A stretch of 64,000 nt of DNA from Bordetella parapertussis. Its GTDB lineage: Bacteria; Pseudomonadota; Gammaproteobacteria; Burkholderiales; SG8-39. Location of the stretch: assembly GCA_945862265.1 (NCBI GenBank), contig CAMAXP010000020.1, positions 1 to 64,000 on the forward strand, written 5' to 3'. Numbering within the stretch: the stretch's first letter is position 1; every line of letters begins with the position of its first letter. Position numbers and translations under genes: made by a program. Below are positions 38,354 to 46,929 of this stretch, piece by piece. The notes under the pieces are model-generated. The model was not told where the DNA came from and searched no databases. It worked only from the letters and a program-made list of their open reading frames with translations.

Positions 38354-40357
38354 TCAGCCCGTGGCACGAGGCTGCGCGGCAAGGAACCTGTAGTCTGAGG
38401 GATTCAGCGCAGCGGTCAGCCGCCAGTAATCGACCAACCGCCACGGCGAAACGGCCGTTACCCGGCCGTCCTTGTTCTTGTACCAGTTCTTCACGCCTCG
38501 ATGCGTCCATACCATCCGGCTGTGCGCCTCGTCGACACGACGATTGAATTCTTCATAGACCGGGAGGCGGCAGTCCATCGCCGCATGACCGCCCTCGATC
38601 AGTTCGCGGATGCATTGCATCGCGTACCTGACCTGGCACTCGGTGTGGAAGAACATGCTGCCGCCATGAGACAGTATGGTGTTGGGTCCCTGCATCAGGA
38701 ACATGTTCGGAAAGCCCGGCACGGTGATCCCGAGATGGGCGCGCGGGTTGTCTTCGCCCCACAGCTCGCGCAAATTGACTCCGCCGCGACCGGTGATTTC
38801 GATGTCGGCCAGCATGCGCGTCGCCTGAAAGCCGGTGGCAAACACGATCAGGTCGATTTCGTGCCGCACACCGTCACCATCGACGATACCGCCCGGCTCC
38901 ACTCGCGCCACGCCGCGATCCGAGAGCGTGACATTGGGACGCTTCAGCATCTTGTACCAGCCGTTGTCCCGCAGCATGCGCTTGCCGTAGGGCGGATAGC
39001 CGGGCATTGCCTTGGCCAGCAGGTCGGGCCGGTCGCCCAACTCCTGGCGCATGTGGGCGAGAAGGCGCTCGCGGAACGCATGGCTTTCCGCGTTCAGCGA
39101 AAGCTCGGGCGAACCCCAGCCCGGATCAACCTGCAGCATGGAGTACAACCCGTCGCCCGAGGCCCAGAACAACTGGAAGCGATACCACTGGCCGAAATAC
39201 GGGATGTTGGCGCAGGCCCACTGCATGCCGGGGCTGACTTCGGCATGGTACAGCGGGTGCGGCAGGCACCAGTGGCGTCCACGCTGGAATACCGTGAGCC
39301 TGTCGACCACCGGGGCGATTGTCGGGCCGGCCTGCATCGCGCTGGCCCCGGTCCCTATCATGGCTACACGCTTGCCGCGGAGGTCCACGCCATGGTCCCA
39401 GCGTGCGGTATGGAATGCGGGGCCGCCGAAATCCGCCAGGCCGGGAATGTCCGGAATCGCCGGCCGATTCAGCTGCCCTACGCCGGGGACGAAGGCGCGC
39501 CCCTGCAGTACCTCCTCCCGGCCCGCAGCGTCGCGCACCGTGACATGCCAGAGCGCACCCGCTTCGTCATAGCGTGCCGAGACCAACTCCGTGCGAAAGC
39601 GGATGTTCGGGCGTATGCCGTACTTGTCCGCGCAATGCTCAAGGTATTTCCAGAGCTCGCCGCGGCGGGCGAAATGGCGCGTCCAGTCGGACTTGGGCTC
39701 GAAAGAGAACGAATAGAAATGGTTCGGGATGTCGACCGCGCACCCGGGGTAGTCGTTTTCGTACCAGGTCCCACCGACCGCATCGTTCTTCTCGATGATG
39801 GTGAACGGGATGCCGGCCTCCCGCAGCTTGATGCCCATGCACAACCCCGACATCCCCGCCCCGACAATCAGCACGTGAAACGCATTGCGAGAGGACTCGG
39901 GTACCGGGCGGCGCCAATTGACGCTGCGCGAGTCGCGCTTTTCGGCGCCCACCTCCTCCAGCATCATCGACACATAGTCGTCCGGCACGAGAGCCCCGAC
40001 CCCCGTGCCCATCACGCAGCTGAACATGGCGGGAGACAGGTCATCGTGGTCGGCCGCAGCCCCCGGGGCCGGGCCCGCCGCGCGCGCCTTGAGAGTCCGC
40101 ACCAGGCGCTCGCGAATTTCGGCCGCCAGGGCCGCCGGGATATCCTGCATGTAACTCCAGCCACCGGTGACATGCGGCCGCGCCCGATCGAGCAAGTCGG
40201 TGTCGCCGGACAACTGCGCCTGGACCATCAGCTGCGGCACGATGTCGGCCTCTGCGAGGGCCGCGCGCAGCGCGGGCTCATCAACCACGGCCTGCCGGAA
40301 CGCGGCACTACCTGCCCTCGCGTGCATGGACTGGCGCGTCGGATCGTTCGGTTTCAT
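38354..40357 (-). CDS. Baeyer-Villiger-type flavin monooxygenase
   Basis: The 667-residue protein resembles 4-hydroxyacetophenone-monooxygenase-like enzymes, which insert oxygen next to a ketone carbonyl. An N-terminal helical extension (about residues 1-150) precedes the FAD Rossmann motif VLIVGAGMSGLCMGIKLREA. GGTWYENDYPGCAVDIP, the Baeyer-Villiger fingerprint FGGPAFHTARW and a second Rossmann motif AMIGTGASAMQ follow. The ATG at 40357 has GGGAGAG upstream; a GTG two codons earlier is less likely. It is the last gene in the leftward biotin-carboxylase set, 27 nt after the biotin carboxylase. Confidence 0.85.
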   Translation of the reverse strand: MKPNDPTRQSMHARAGSAAFRQAVVDEPALRAALAEADIVPQLMVQAQLSGDTDLLDRARPHVTGGWSYMQDIPAALAAEIRERLVRTLKARAAGPAPGAAADHDDLSPAMFSCVMGTGVGALVPDDYVSMMLEEVGAEKRDSRSVNWRRPVPESSRNAFHVLIVGAGMSGLCMGIKLREAGIPFTIIEKNDAVGGTWYENDYPGCAVDIPNHFYSFSFEPKSDWTRHFARRGELWKYLEHCADKYGIRPNIRFRTELVSARYDEAGALWHVTVRDAAGREEVLQGRAFVPGVGQLNRPAIPDIPGLADFGGPAFHTARWDHGVDLRGKRVAMIGTGASAMQAGPTIAPVVDRLTVFQRGRHWCLPHPLYHAEVSPGMQWACANIPYFGQWYRFQLFWASGDGLYSMLQVDPGWGSPELSLNAESHAFRERLLAHMRQELGDRPDLLAKAMPGYPPYGKRMLRDNGWYKMLKRPNVTLSDRGVARVEPGGIVDGDGVRHEIDLIVFATGFQATRMLADIEITGRGGVNLRELWGEDNPRAHLGITVPGFPNMFLMQGPNTILSHGGSMFFHTECQVRYAMQCIRELIEGGHAAMDCRLPVYEEFNRRVDEAHSRMVWTHRGVKNWYKNKDGRVTAVSPWRLVDYWRLTAALNPSDYRFLAAQPRATG

Positions 40358-40384
40358 CCCCACTCTCCCGTCGGCACGAACCGG

Positions 40385-41752
40385 CTAGCGGCCGGCATCG
40401 TTTTCTTCTGCAAGCACCTTTTCAGCCCAGCGCGTGTTGATTCCGCCCGAAACATAAGCCGGCGTCTGGATCAGGCGGCCGAGGAACGGCAACGTGGTCT
40501 GGACACCCTCCACGGCGAATCCTGCAATCGCGTCGCGCAGCGCAGCGACAGCCTGAGCACGATCCGCACCATGCACGATCAACTTGCCCAGCATGGAGTC
40601 ATAGTAGGGCGACACCATGTACCCTTGGCTGCAGTGCGTGTCGATCCGCAGGCCCGGCCCCTTCGGCTCATGCCATCGCGTGATGCGTCCGGGCGAGGGG
40701 CGGAAGCCCTGCTCGGGGGATTCGGCGTTGATGCGCACTTCTATGGCGTGCCCGGTGATCTCCACATCCTTCTGTTCCCGCCCCAGAGGCGCCCCGGAGG
40801 CAATGCCGATCTGCTCGCAAACGATGTCCAGCCCGGTCACCATTTCAGTCACAGGGTGTTCGACCTGGATGCGCGTGTTCATTTCGAGGAAATAGAACCT
40901 CCCCGTATCCTGGTCGAAAATGTATTCCACGGTGCCGGCATTGCGATACCCTGCGGCCGAAGCGAGCATGACCGCGCTGGCGCAGATTTCGGCGCGCAGC
41001 GAAATCGGCAAAAGCGCGGCCGGCGCCTCCTCGATGATCTTCTGGAAACGACGCTGCACTGAACAGTCACGCTCGCCAAGGTGCAGCACCTTGCCGTAGT
41101 GGTCCGCGATCACCTGCACCTCGATATGGCGCGCGTTGGCGATGTAGTGCTCCATGTAGAGCGTCGGGTCGCCGAACGCGGCCTGGGCCTCGGCAGAACC
41201 CGTCTGAAACGCAGCCTTGAGCCCGGCCTGGTCGTGGGCGATTTTCATGCCGCGTCCGCCGCCGCCTGCCGCGGCCTTCAGCAGCACGGGGAAACCCACA
41301 TCCCCGGCAAGAGCGGCGGCGTGCTCCTCGGACTCGACCCGCGTCGAGCCCGGCAATACGGGTACGCCGCACTCACTGGCGAACTGGCGCGCGGCCAGCT
41401 TGTTGCCCATCAAACGGATCGATGCGGCCTGCGGGCCGATGAACACAATGCCGTTCTTCTCGCAGGCCTCGGATAATTCGGCTCGCTCGGAGAGGAACCC
41501 ATAACCTGGATGCAATGCGTCACAGCCGGAAGCCATGGCAACATGCACGATCTTGTCCACGCTGAGGTAGCTGTCCTTGGCTGCAGGCGGCCCGATGCAG
41601 ATGGCACGATCCGCCTGGCGCGCGGCCAGGCTGTCACGGTCGGCTTCGGAGACAACCACATAGGCTTCGATACCGAGCTTGCGACAGGCGCGGACGATGC
41701 GGACGGCGATTTCGCCGCGGTTGGCGACCAATATTCGGCGCAGGGGACTCAT
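40385..41752 (-). CDS. Biotin carboxylase subunit (AccC-like)
   Basis: The 455-residue ATP-grasp enzyme carboxylates biotin with bicarbonate. It has the N-terminal ILVANRGEIAVRIVRACRKL, the glycine-rich loop AAAGGGGRGMKIAHD, and the catalytic EMNTRIQVEHPVTEMVTG. It resembles AccC and the biotin-carboxylase subunits of multi-subunit acyl-CoA or 2-oxo-acid carboxylases. The ATG at 41752 is the family start (MSPLRRILVANRGE). It sits between the carboxyltransferase and the monooxygenase genes, so it likely serves this local complex rather than the housekeeping acetyl-CoA carboxylase. Confidence 0.88.
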   Translation of the reverse strand: MSPLRRILVANRGEIAVRIVRACRKLGIEAYVVVSEADRDSLAARQADRAICIGPPAAKDSYLSVDKIVHVAMASGCDALHPGYGFLSERAELSEACEKNGIVFIGPQAASIRLMGNKLAARQFASECGVPVLPGSTRVESEEHAAALAGDVGFPVLLKAAAGGGGRGMKIAHDQAGLKAAFQTGSAEAQAAFGDPTLYMEHYIANARHIEVQVIADHYGKVLHLGERDCSVQRRFQKIIEEAPAALLPISLRAEICASAVMLASAAGYRNAGTVEYIFDQDTGRFYFLEMNTRIQVEHPVTEMVTGLDIVCEQIGIASGAPLGREQKDVEITGHAIEVRINAESPEQGFRPSPGRITRWHEPKGPGLRIDTHCSQGYMVSPYYDSMLGKLIVHGADRAQAVAALRDAIAGFAVEGVQTTLPFLGRLIQTPAYVSGGINTRWAEKVLAEENDAGR

Positions 41753-41801
41753 GGCTTTCGCTTCACGCAGGCTGCATTGCGCGGGTTGCACGATGCAGTA
41801 C

Positions 41802-43238
41802 TTAGATCACCAGATGGAACTGCTTTACATCCTTGCGAGCCGCAACCTGGCGGACGAGATCGACGATCGAGCCGACCGGGGCTGAATCCTGCATTTGCAT
41901 CGGCCCCGCTGCGCGCAGTGATTGGAGATGCTCCGGCATGAAGAGGTACTCCAGCAGCAATTCCTCGTCCGATGCGAACGGGCCTTTCTCGCGACGGAAG
42001 CGCCCGAGTACCGGCTCCACCGTGAGGCCGGGACGCTCCGTCACCGGACGCAGGCCGGTTCGCCGGCTGACCTCGTCCAGCAGATTGGCGCTTACCGGCG
42101 CAGGAGTAGCGCCGTAGTACCCCAGCACAAGCTGCTCGACCTCCTTCAGCGTGACCTTGTAGCGACCGTAGAGCACGTTCAGCATCGCCTGCGTGCCGAT
42201 CAGCTGGGAGAAAGGCGTCACCATCAGCGCCCAGCCCAGATCCTCGCGCACCGCGGGGATCTCGTCGAAGACCTCCTGCAAACGGTGCCCGAGGCCGAGT
42301 TGCTCAAGCTGGGCGCGAAAGTTCGACACCATCCCGCCCGGCATTTGGTGCTTGTAAACGGACGGGTCGTATTCAGCAGGCATGCCAACGGGCTTGCCGT
42401 GCCGTGCAGCCACCTCGTAGAAATGCTTTTCGATAGCTTGTGTCGCCGCCACGTCCACCCCCGTGTCGTAACCAGCGCCCGCAAGATGGTGAATCATGGA
42501 GCTTGTCGCCGGCAGAGAAGCGCCGTTGGCCAGCGCACGGGTGGCCGTCCAGATACCGTCCGCACCACATTCGACCGCCTCGAGGTTGGTCGCGGGGCCG
42601 AGCCCGGTGATGCAATGCGAGTGGCAGTAGAACGGCCTGCCTGGCGCCGCAGCCTTCATCGCCGGCAGGAGCGTGCGCACGCGCTCCGGCGTGAGCACGC
42701 CGTTGGGGTCCTTGAGCACCAGGATGTCGGCGCCCAGCGCGTGGAGCTCGCGCGCCTTCTGCACGAAATGCTCGTCCGTGTGGGCCGGGCTGATCGAATA
42801 CACCACCGCCCCCAGCACCTTTCCGCCACCCTTGTGTACCGAGCGAATCGGCACCTCGAAGTTGCGGATATCGTTGAGGCCATCCATCAGGAAGAACCGG
42901 TCGATCCCGCCCGCGCAGCAGCGCAACAGGAAAAGCTCCAGCATGTCATCGGGCATCAGGGCCTTGCCGACACTGAACCCCAGGCAGATGCTGATCATCT
43001 GCAGCGGGGTGCGCGGCATACCGGCCTTCAACAGGCGCAGGCGCTCCCACGGGTCCTCCTTGAGGTAGCGCACGCAGGAATCCATGATCGCGGTGCCCAT
43101 GCACTCGATAGCGTCATGCCCGGCCCGATCCAGCACAGGCAGCATCGGCATCATCATGGCGGTCGTCATGCGCGTGGCCCACATCGACTGCTGGCCGTCG
43201 CGCAGGGTGGTTTCCGTAACCGCTACCTTCCTAGCCAT
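41802..43238 (-). CDS. Divergent PycB/OadA-type carboxyltransferase
   Basis: The 478-residue protein has the HMGL/PYC carboxyltransferase barrel. Conserved catalytic elements are present: Asp14 in TLRDGQQS, Lys176 in VLKDPNG (the carboxylated lysine position), His206 and His208 in CHSHCITGL (metal site) and Thr in LPATSSM. The pyruvate-binding RGQN segment of pyruvate carboxylase/oxaloacetate decarboxylase reads ICLG (84-87), so the substrate Arg is missing. The second half is the helical PYC/OADA C-terminal domain, but no biotinyl domain is fused. Substrate is therefore probably not pyruvate. The start ATG is 43238. Confidence 0.82.
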   Translation of the reverse strand: MARKVAVTETTLRDGQQSMWATRMTTAMMMPMLPVLDRAGHDAIECMGTAIMDSCVRYLKEDPWERLRLLKAGMPRTPLQMISICLGFSVGKALMPDDMLELFLLRCCAGGIDRFFLMDGLNDIRNFEVPIRSVHKGGGKVLGAVVYSISPAHTDEHFVQKARELHALGADILVLKDPNGVLTPERVRTLLPAMKAAAPGRPFYCHSHCITGLGPATNLEAVECGADGIWTATRALANGASLPATSSMIHHLAGAGYDTGVDVAATQAIEKHFYEVAARHGKPVGMPAEYDPSVYKHQMPGGMVSNFRAQLEQLGLGHRLQEVFDEIPAVREDLGWALMVTPFSQLIGTQAMLNVLYGRYKVTLKEVEQLVLGYYGATPAPVSANLLDEVSRRTGLRPVTERPGLTVEPVLGRFRREKGPFASDEELLLEYLFMPEHLQSLRAAGPMQMQDSAPVGSIVDLVRQVAARKDVKQFHLVI

Positions 43239-43258
43239 CTCGCCCTCCTCGCCCGGTC

Positions 43259-43744
43259 TCAAGCCGGGTCGACATACATCAGGATTTGGCCATGCCCGAC
43301 GAGGGTCGCATCCTCGACCAGGATCTCGGCAATCCGTCCGGCGATGGGCGCAGTCACCCCGGCGAACATCTTCATGACCTCGATCAGGCAAAGCGTCCCA
43401 CCGGAGGCGACTTGCGCGCCCACTTCGACGAAGGGCGGCTGGTGCGGCGCAGGGCAGCGGTAGAAGGTACCGACGGAGGGCGCAGTCACGGCCACCAGGC
43501 CTTCACGGGCCGCCGCTGGCGCGGGCACGGGCGCCTCGCCCGGGGCAGGCGCTGCCATCGTGGCAACGACGGCGGGTCGGGATGCGGGGCGGGGCGCCGC
43601 TGTCGCCGCGAATGGCTGTGCAGCCATGCCAACGCCCTTGCTAACCGCGAGCCGCACGGATCCGACTTCGAGCCTGAGATCCTGCAGGTCGGAATCAAGG
43701 AAAACCTTGAGGATTTCCTGAATGTCCTTGATGGATGGTTCCAT
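43259..43744 (-). CDS. Biotin carboxyl carrier protein (AccB-like)
   Basis: The 161-residue protein has an AccB-like N-terminus (MEPSIKDIQEILKVFLDSDL, then LQDLRLEVGSVRLAV), a Pro/Ala-rich linker (about 60-85) and a C-terminal biotinyl domain. The biotinylated lysine is in LIEVMKMFAGV. AccB-type carriers usually serve acetyl-CoA carboxylase; here the gene is first in a set with a PycB-type carboxyltransferase. The ATG at 43744 is chosen over an earlier in-frame ATG because of the family start. It is 20 nt upstream of the carboxyltransferase gene. Confidence 0.88.
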   Translation of the reverse strand: MEPSIKDIQEILKVFLDSDLQDLRLEVGSVRLAVSKGVGMAAQPFAATAAPRPASRPAVVATMAAPAPGEAPVPAPAAAREGLVAVTAPSVGTFYRCPAPHQPPFVEVGAQVASGGTLCLIEVMKMFAGVTAPIAGRIAEILVEDATLVGHGQILMYVDPA

Positions 43745-43802
43745 GCCGCCTCCGAAAAGTCCGGCCGATTGTGGTCTTCGCATCACGGAACGGTCAAGTC
43801 AG

Positions 43803-43819
43803 CATGCAAACTGTGCATG
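43803..43819. promoter_or_regulatory. Inverted repeat CATGCA-N5-TGCATG, candidate operator
   Basis: A perfect 6-bp inverted repeat with a 5-nt spacer lies 59 bp upstream of the carrier-protein ATG, in the 224-bp region shared with the divergent dctP gene. Its size and symmetry fit a dimeric helix-turn-helix regulator. No regulator gene is present between the two operons, so the cognate protein is unknown. Confidence 0.4.
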
Positions 43820-43889
43820 GCCGTTTCACAGAAAACCCGGCCACGCCACAGCGCAACGGCTATGCTTGACGAAGAAGATAAGAAGCGGC

Positions 43890-43912
43890 TTGCGGGCTGT
43901 GAATGTCCGCAA
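43890..43912. promoter_or_regulatory. Inverted repeat TTGCGG-N11-CCGCAA, candidate operator
   Basis: A perfect 6-bp inverted repeat with an 11-nt spacer (23 bp in total) lies 57 bp before the dctP ATG. It differs from the repeat at 43803, so two regulators or two operator classes may act in this divergent region. A TTGACG at 43866-43871 might be the -35 box of a dctP promoter, but no clear -10 follows at the right distance. Confidence 0.35.
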
Positions 43913-43968
43913 TCCCCGCCCATCAGACATCCGGCCCCAACCATGCTGGTACAGAGAGGAGAGAATAA

Positions 43969-44967
43969 ATGAAAGCGATTGCCACATTGGCGCTTGTTAC
44001 CGCCGCCATCCTTGCAATACCCACGAGCTTTGCGCAGCAGGACATCCGCGTCGGTAACGCCACCGCGAGCGACACCCAGGCCGCAGCGAACGACAAACTC
44101 GCTGAACTCATCACCAAGTACTCCAATGGCAAGCTCACTGCCAAAGCGAGCCACGGCGAATCTCTGGGCAACAACCAGCAGATGATTCGCGCGCTGCAGG
44201 CGGGCTCGCTGCACGGCATGGTTTTCCCCGCCGGGTTCCTTTCGCCCGTGGTCCCCGAACTGGCCATGTTCGACATGCCGTTCCTGCTGCCCGGCGCCCC
44301 GGCCTCCATCACTGCCTTCGCCGCGCAGAGCAAGGCCGCCAGCACCATGAAGGGCTTGGCCCAGCAGAAGGGCGTTCACATCCTGGGGTTTCACGGGATC
44401 GGGCCGCAAAGCTTCCTGACCAACTTCCCGGTCACCAAGCTGTCTGATATCCAGGGCAAGAAGTTCCGCATCATTCCCTCGGCGCCGCGCGTCGGCGCTT
44501 ACAAGGACTGGAGCGCCGTGGCCCGCCCGATGGAGCTGGGCGAGGTCTACACAGCGCTGCAGCAGGGCACCCTCGACGGCATGGAGAACCCGCCTGACGT
44601 GATCTTCAAGATGAAACTGCACGAAGCGGCCAAGAACTACACGATCACCGAGCACTTCGCCTTCGTATCAAACGTGATCGTAAGCAAGAAGTGGTATGAC
44701 GGCCTTTCGGCGGACCTGAAGGATGCGGTGGACCGGGCGGGCGCCGACACGATCAAGTTCGCCGATGTCGCCTACACCAAGTCGCAGAGTGAAAGCCTGG
44801 AGGCCATGCGCAAGGTCATCAAGGTGACCGACATGCCGGCGTCCGAGATCCAGAAGATGAAGGACCTGGCCAGCAAAGGCGTCTGGGAAGCGATGAAAGC
44901 CGATCCGCAACGCGGCCCGATCGTCAAGATGCTGGCAGAGGACGTGGCACGCTTCAACAAGAAGTAA
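43969..44967 (+). CDS. dctP: TRAP transporter solute-binding protein DctP
   Basis: The 332-residue periplasmic receptor has a signal peptide (MKAIATLALVTAAILAIPTS, cleaved near SFA) and the DctP fold. The conserved ligand arginine is in KKFRIIPSAPRVGAYKDW, and VYTALQQGTLDGMENPP is a family landmark. TRAP receptors bind organic acids through that Arg, which suggests a carboxylate ligand. The start follows GAGAGGAGAGA. It is the first gene of dctPQM, divergent from the biotin-carboxylase set. Confidence 0.93.
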   Translation: MKAIATLALVTAAILAIPTSFAQQDIRVGNATASDTQAAANDKLAELITKYSNGKLTAKASHGESLGNNQQMIRALQAGSLHGMVFPAGFLSPVVPELAMFDMPFLLPGAPASITAFAAQSKAASTMKGLAQQKGVHILGFHGIGPQSFLTNFPVTKLSDIQGKKFRIIPSAPRVGAYKDWSAVARPMELGEVYTALQQGTLDGMENPPDVIFKMKLHEAAKNYTITEHFAFVSNVIVSKKWYDGLSADLKDAVDRAGADTIKFADVAYTKSQSESLEAMRKVIKVTDMPASEIQKMKDLASKGVWEAMKADPQRGPIVKMLAEDVARFNKK

Positions 44968-44992
44968 GCGCCACGCAAGGGAGAGCGTGAAG

Positions 44993-45538
44993 ATGGATTC
45001 CGAACCCAAGCCAGGCCGATTCCAGCACTTCGACCGGGCCGTAAAGCGCCTGTCCTCCCTGTCGGACCACCTGTCAGCGCTCATCTGCGCCTTCCTGATC
45101 GTTGCCACCACGGTGGCGATGCTCGTGTATCAAGCGGGGATCGCCATTGCGTGGCTGGACGACCTGCTGCGCATGCTGTTGCTCTGGCTCGTCTACCTTG
45201 GCACCGTATCGCTGTGCCTGCACAACGACCACATCACCATGGATGCGGTCTACCTGCGGATGCCACCCCGAATGCGCAGTAGCGTCGATTTGGCAGTCGC
45301 GCTGCTTGGCATAGGGCTGTGCGGCTTCATCGCCCTGAAGGGGTACGACAGCTTCCGCCAGGCACTGGAGTTCGGCGAACGCCTCGGCAGCGGCGACCTG
45401 CCCTCCTGGCCACAGGACCTGGTCATCCCTGCCTGCTTCGGGATGATGTCGCTTGCCTATGTCAGTCACCTCATCTCGGTGCTTCGCGGGCGCAGCGTAC
45501 GGGCTCCGAGCGAAGCCGAGCGCGCAGCGCAACTCTAG
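44993..45538 (+). CDS. dctQ: TRAP transporter small permease DctQ
   Basis: The 181-residue membrane protein has four hydrophobic segments, including DDLLRMLLLWLVYLGTVSL (about residues 56-74), a typical DctQ pattern. It pairs with DctM in the sodium-driven TRAP transporter. Two starts are close together: GTG 44987 and ATG 44993. The ATG is preferred because the GGGAGAG site has better spacing to it. Confidence 0.9.
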   Translation: MDSEPKPGRFQHFDRAVKRLSSLSDHLSALICAFLIVATTVAMLVYQAGIAIAWLDDLLRMLLLWLVYLGTVSLCLHNDHITMDAVYLRMPPRMRSSVDLAVALLGIGLCGFIALKGYDSFRQALEFGERLGSGDLPSWPQDLVIPACFGMMSLAYVSHLISVLRGRSVRAPSEAERAAQL

Positions 45539-45552
45539 GCGGACACACAGCG

Positions 45553-46827
45553 ATGATGACGACAATAGCCATCGGGGCTTTCCTGCTTCTGTTCCTCGGC
45601 ATTCCGATGTGGATGATCTTCCTTGTCCTTGCGGTCGCCGGCATGGCCTGGAAAGGCGTATCCATGGAGGTCGTCGTTCAGGGCCTGACCGGCTCCATCA
45701 ACAAACTGGTGCTGCTCTCCGTGCCCGGATTCATCTTCGCCGGCGGCGTCATGGGCCAGGGCGGCATGTCCAAGCGCCTGATCGACTGGATCTCCGCCCT
45801 CCTCGGCCGCGTGCCGGGAGGCCTTCCCCTCACCACGATCACCGCGGCAGAGATGTTCGGCGCCATTTCCGGCTCAAGCTCTGCCACCGTCGCCGCGCTG
45901 GGAAAAATCCTCTATCCGGCGCTATTGAAGGCCGGCTACGGGGAAAGGTTCTCGCTCGGACTGATCACTTCGTCGGGCGCGATCGCCATCATCATCCCGC
46001 CCAGCATCACGATGATCCTGTTTTCGGTGATGACCAACGCCTCGATCGGCAGCCTGTTCCTGGCCGGGTTCCTGCCAGGCATCGTGGTCGGCCTATGCGC
46101 TGCGGTCTACTGCGTCTGGTATGCGATCCGCAACAAGATGTCCGAGGGGCGCGAATGGAGCGCTGCGGAAATCCTCTCGACTTCCCGGTCCGTCATATGG
46201 ACCCTCGGGGCTCCCGCGCTCATCTTCGGCGGCATCTACGGGGGTTTCATGACGCCCACCGAAGCCTCGATGGCAGTCTCGGTCTACGCCGTGATCGTCA
46301 GCGTGTTCATCTACAAGGAATTGCGCTGGGGCGAGGTCTGGGACATCACCCGTGAAACAGCCCTGCTGTCGGCCAAGGTGTTCATCATCGTGGCCGCGTC
46401 TGGCGCGTTTTCATGGCTGCTGACGGCCGAGCAGGTACCGCAGCAGATGGTGGCACTGATTACCGAAAACAACCTGTCCCCGGTGATGATCCTGCTCCTC
46501 ATCAACCTGATCCTGCTGGTCGTCGGCATGTTCCTCGACCCCAATTCGGCGGTGATCCTCTTTACTCCGCTCCTGTGGCCGATCGCGCAACACGCCGGGG
46601 TCGACCTGATCCATTTCGGCATCATATTCACAGTCAACCTGGCGATCGGAATGTTCTCGCCGCCCTTCGGCCTCAACATCTTCGTAAGCTCCAGCATCTT
46701 CGGGGTGCCTTCCTCACGCGTGGTGGCGGGCCTCGCGCCCTTCTTCGTCGTCTACCTGATCGCGCTGATGATCATCACCTATGTCCCGGAGCTGTCGCTG
46801 ATCCTGCCTCGCCTGCTGCTGAACTGA
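45553..46827 (+). CDS. dctM: TRAP transporter large permease DctM
   Basis: The 424-residue inner-membrane protein has about 12 hydrophobic segments and DctM landmarks: VPGFIFAGGVMGQGGMSKRL, ITAAEMFGAISGSSSATVAA and IAIIIPPSITMIL. It forms the transport channel with DctQ. The ATG at 45553 directly precedes a second ATG; the exact one is uncertain by one codon. A strong terminator follows at 46884. Confidence 0.92.
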   Translation: MMTTIAIGAFLLLFLGIPMWMIFLVLAVAGMAWKGVSMEVVVQGLTGSINKLVLLSVPGFIFAGGVMGQGGMSKRLIDWISALLGRVPGGLPLTTITAAEMFGAISGSSSATVAALGKILYPALLKAGYGERFSLGLITSSGAIAIIIPPSITMILFSVMTNASIGSLFLAGFLPGIVVGLCAAVYCVWYAIRNKMSEGREWSAAEILSTSRSVIWTLGAPALIFGGIYGGFMTPTEASMAVSVYAVIVSVFIYKELRWGEVWDITRETALLSAKVFIIVAASGAFSWLLTAEQVPQQMVALITENNLSPVMILLLINLILLVVGMFLDPNSAVILFTPLLWPIAQHAGVDLIHFGIIFTVNLAIGMFSPPFGLNIFVSSSIFGVPSSRVVAGLAPFFVVYLIALMIITYVPELSLILPRLLLN

Positions 46828-46883
46828 GCCGCGACCATGCGACGGTTGCGGCGTACGGGCTGAACCTGCCACCGCCGCAAATG

Positions 46884-46912
46884 AAAAAGGGCGACTCACG
46901 TCGCCCTTTTTT
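46884..46912. terminator. Bidirectional intrinsic terminator between dctM and hppA
   Basis: AAAAGGGCGAC (46885-46895) pairs perfectly with GTCGCCCTTTT (46900-46910) around a TCAC loop, followed by further T residues at 46911-46912. A-rich sequence precedes the stem, so it can work on both strands and end both convergent transcription units. Confidence 0.9.
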
Positions 46913-46929
46913 CGTCCTGCGCGGTGCGC

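Noticed and set aside
38501..41062. 853-codon open frame on the plus strand
   Set aside because: It is antisense to the Baeyer-Villiger monooxygenase and biotin carboxylase, both with clear motifs. No ribosome site or domain supports it.
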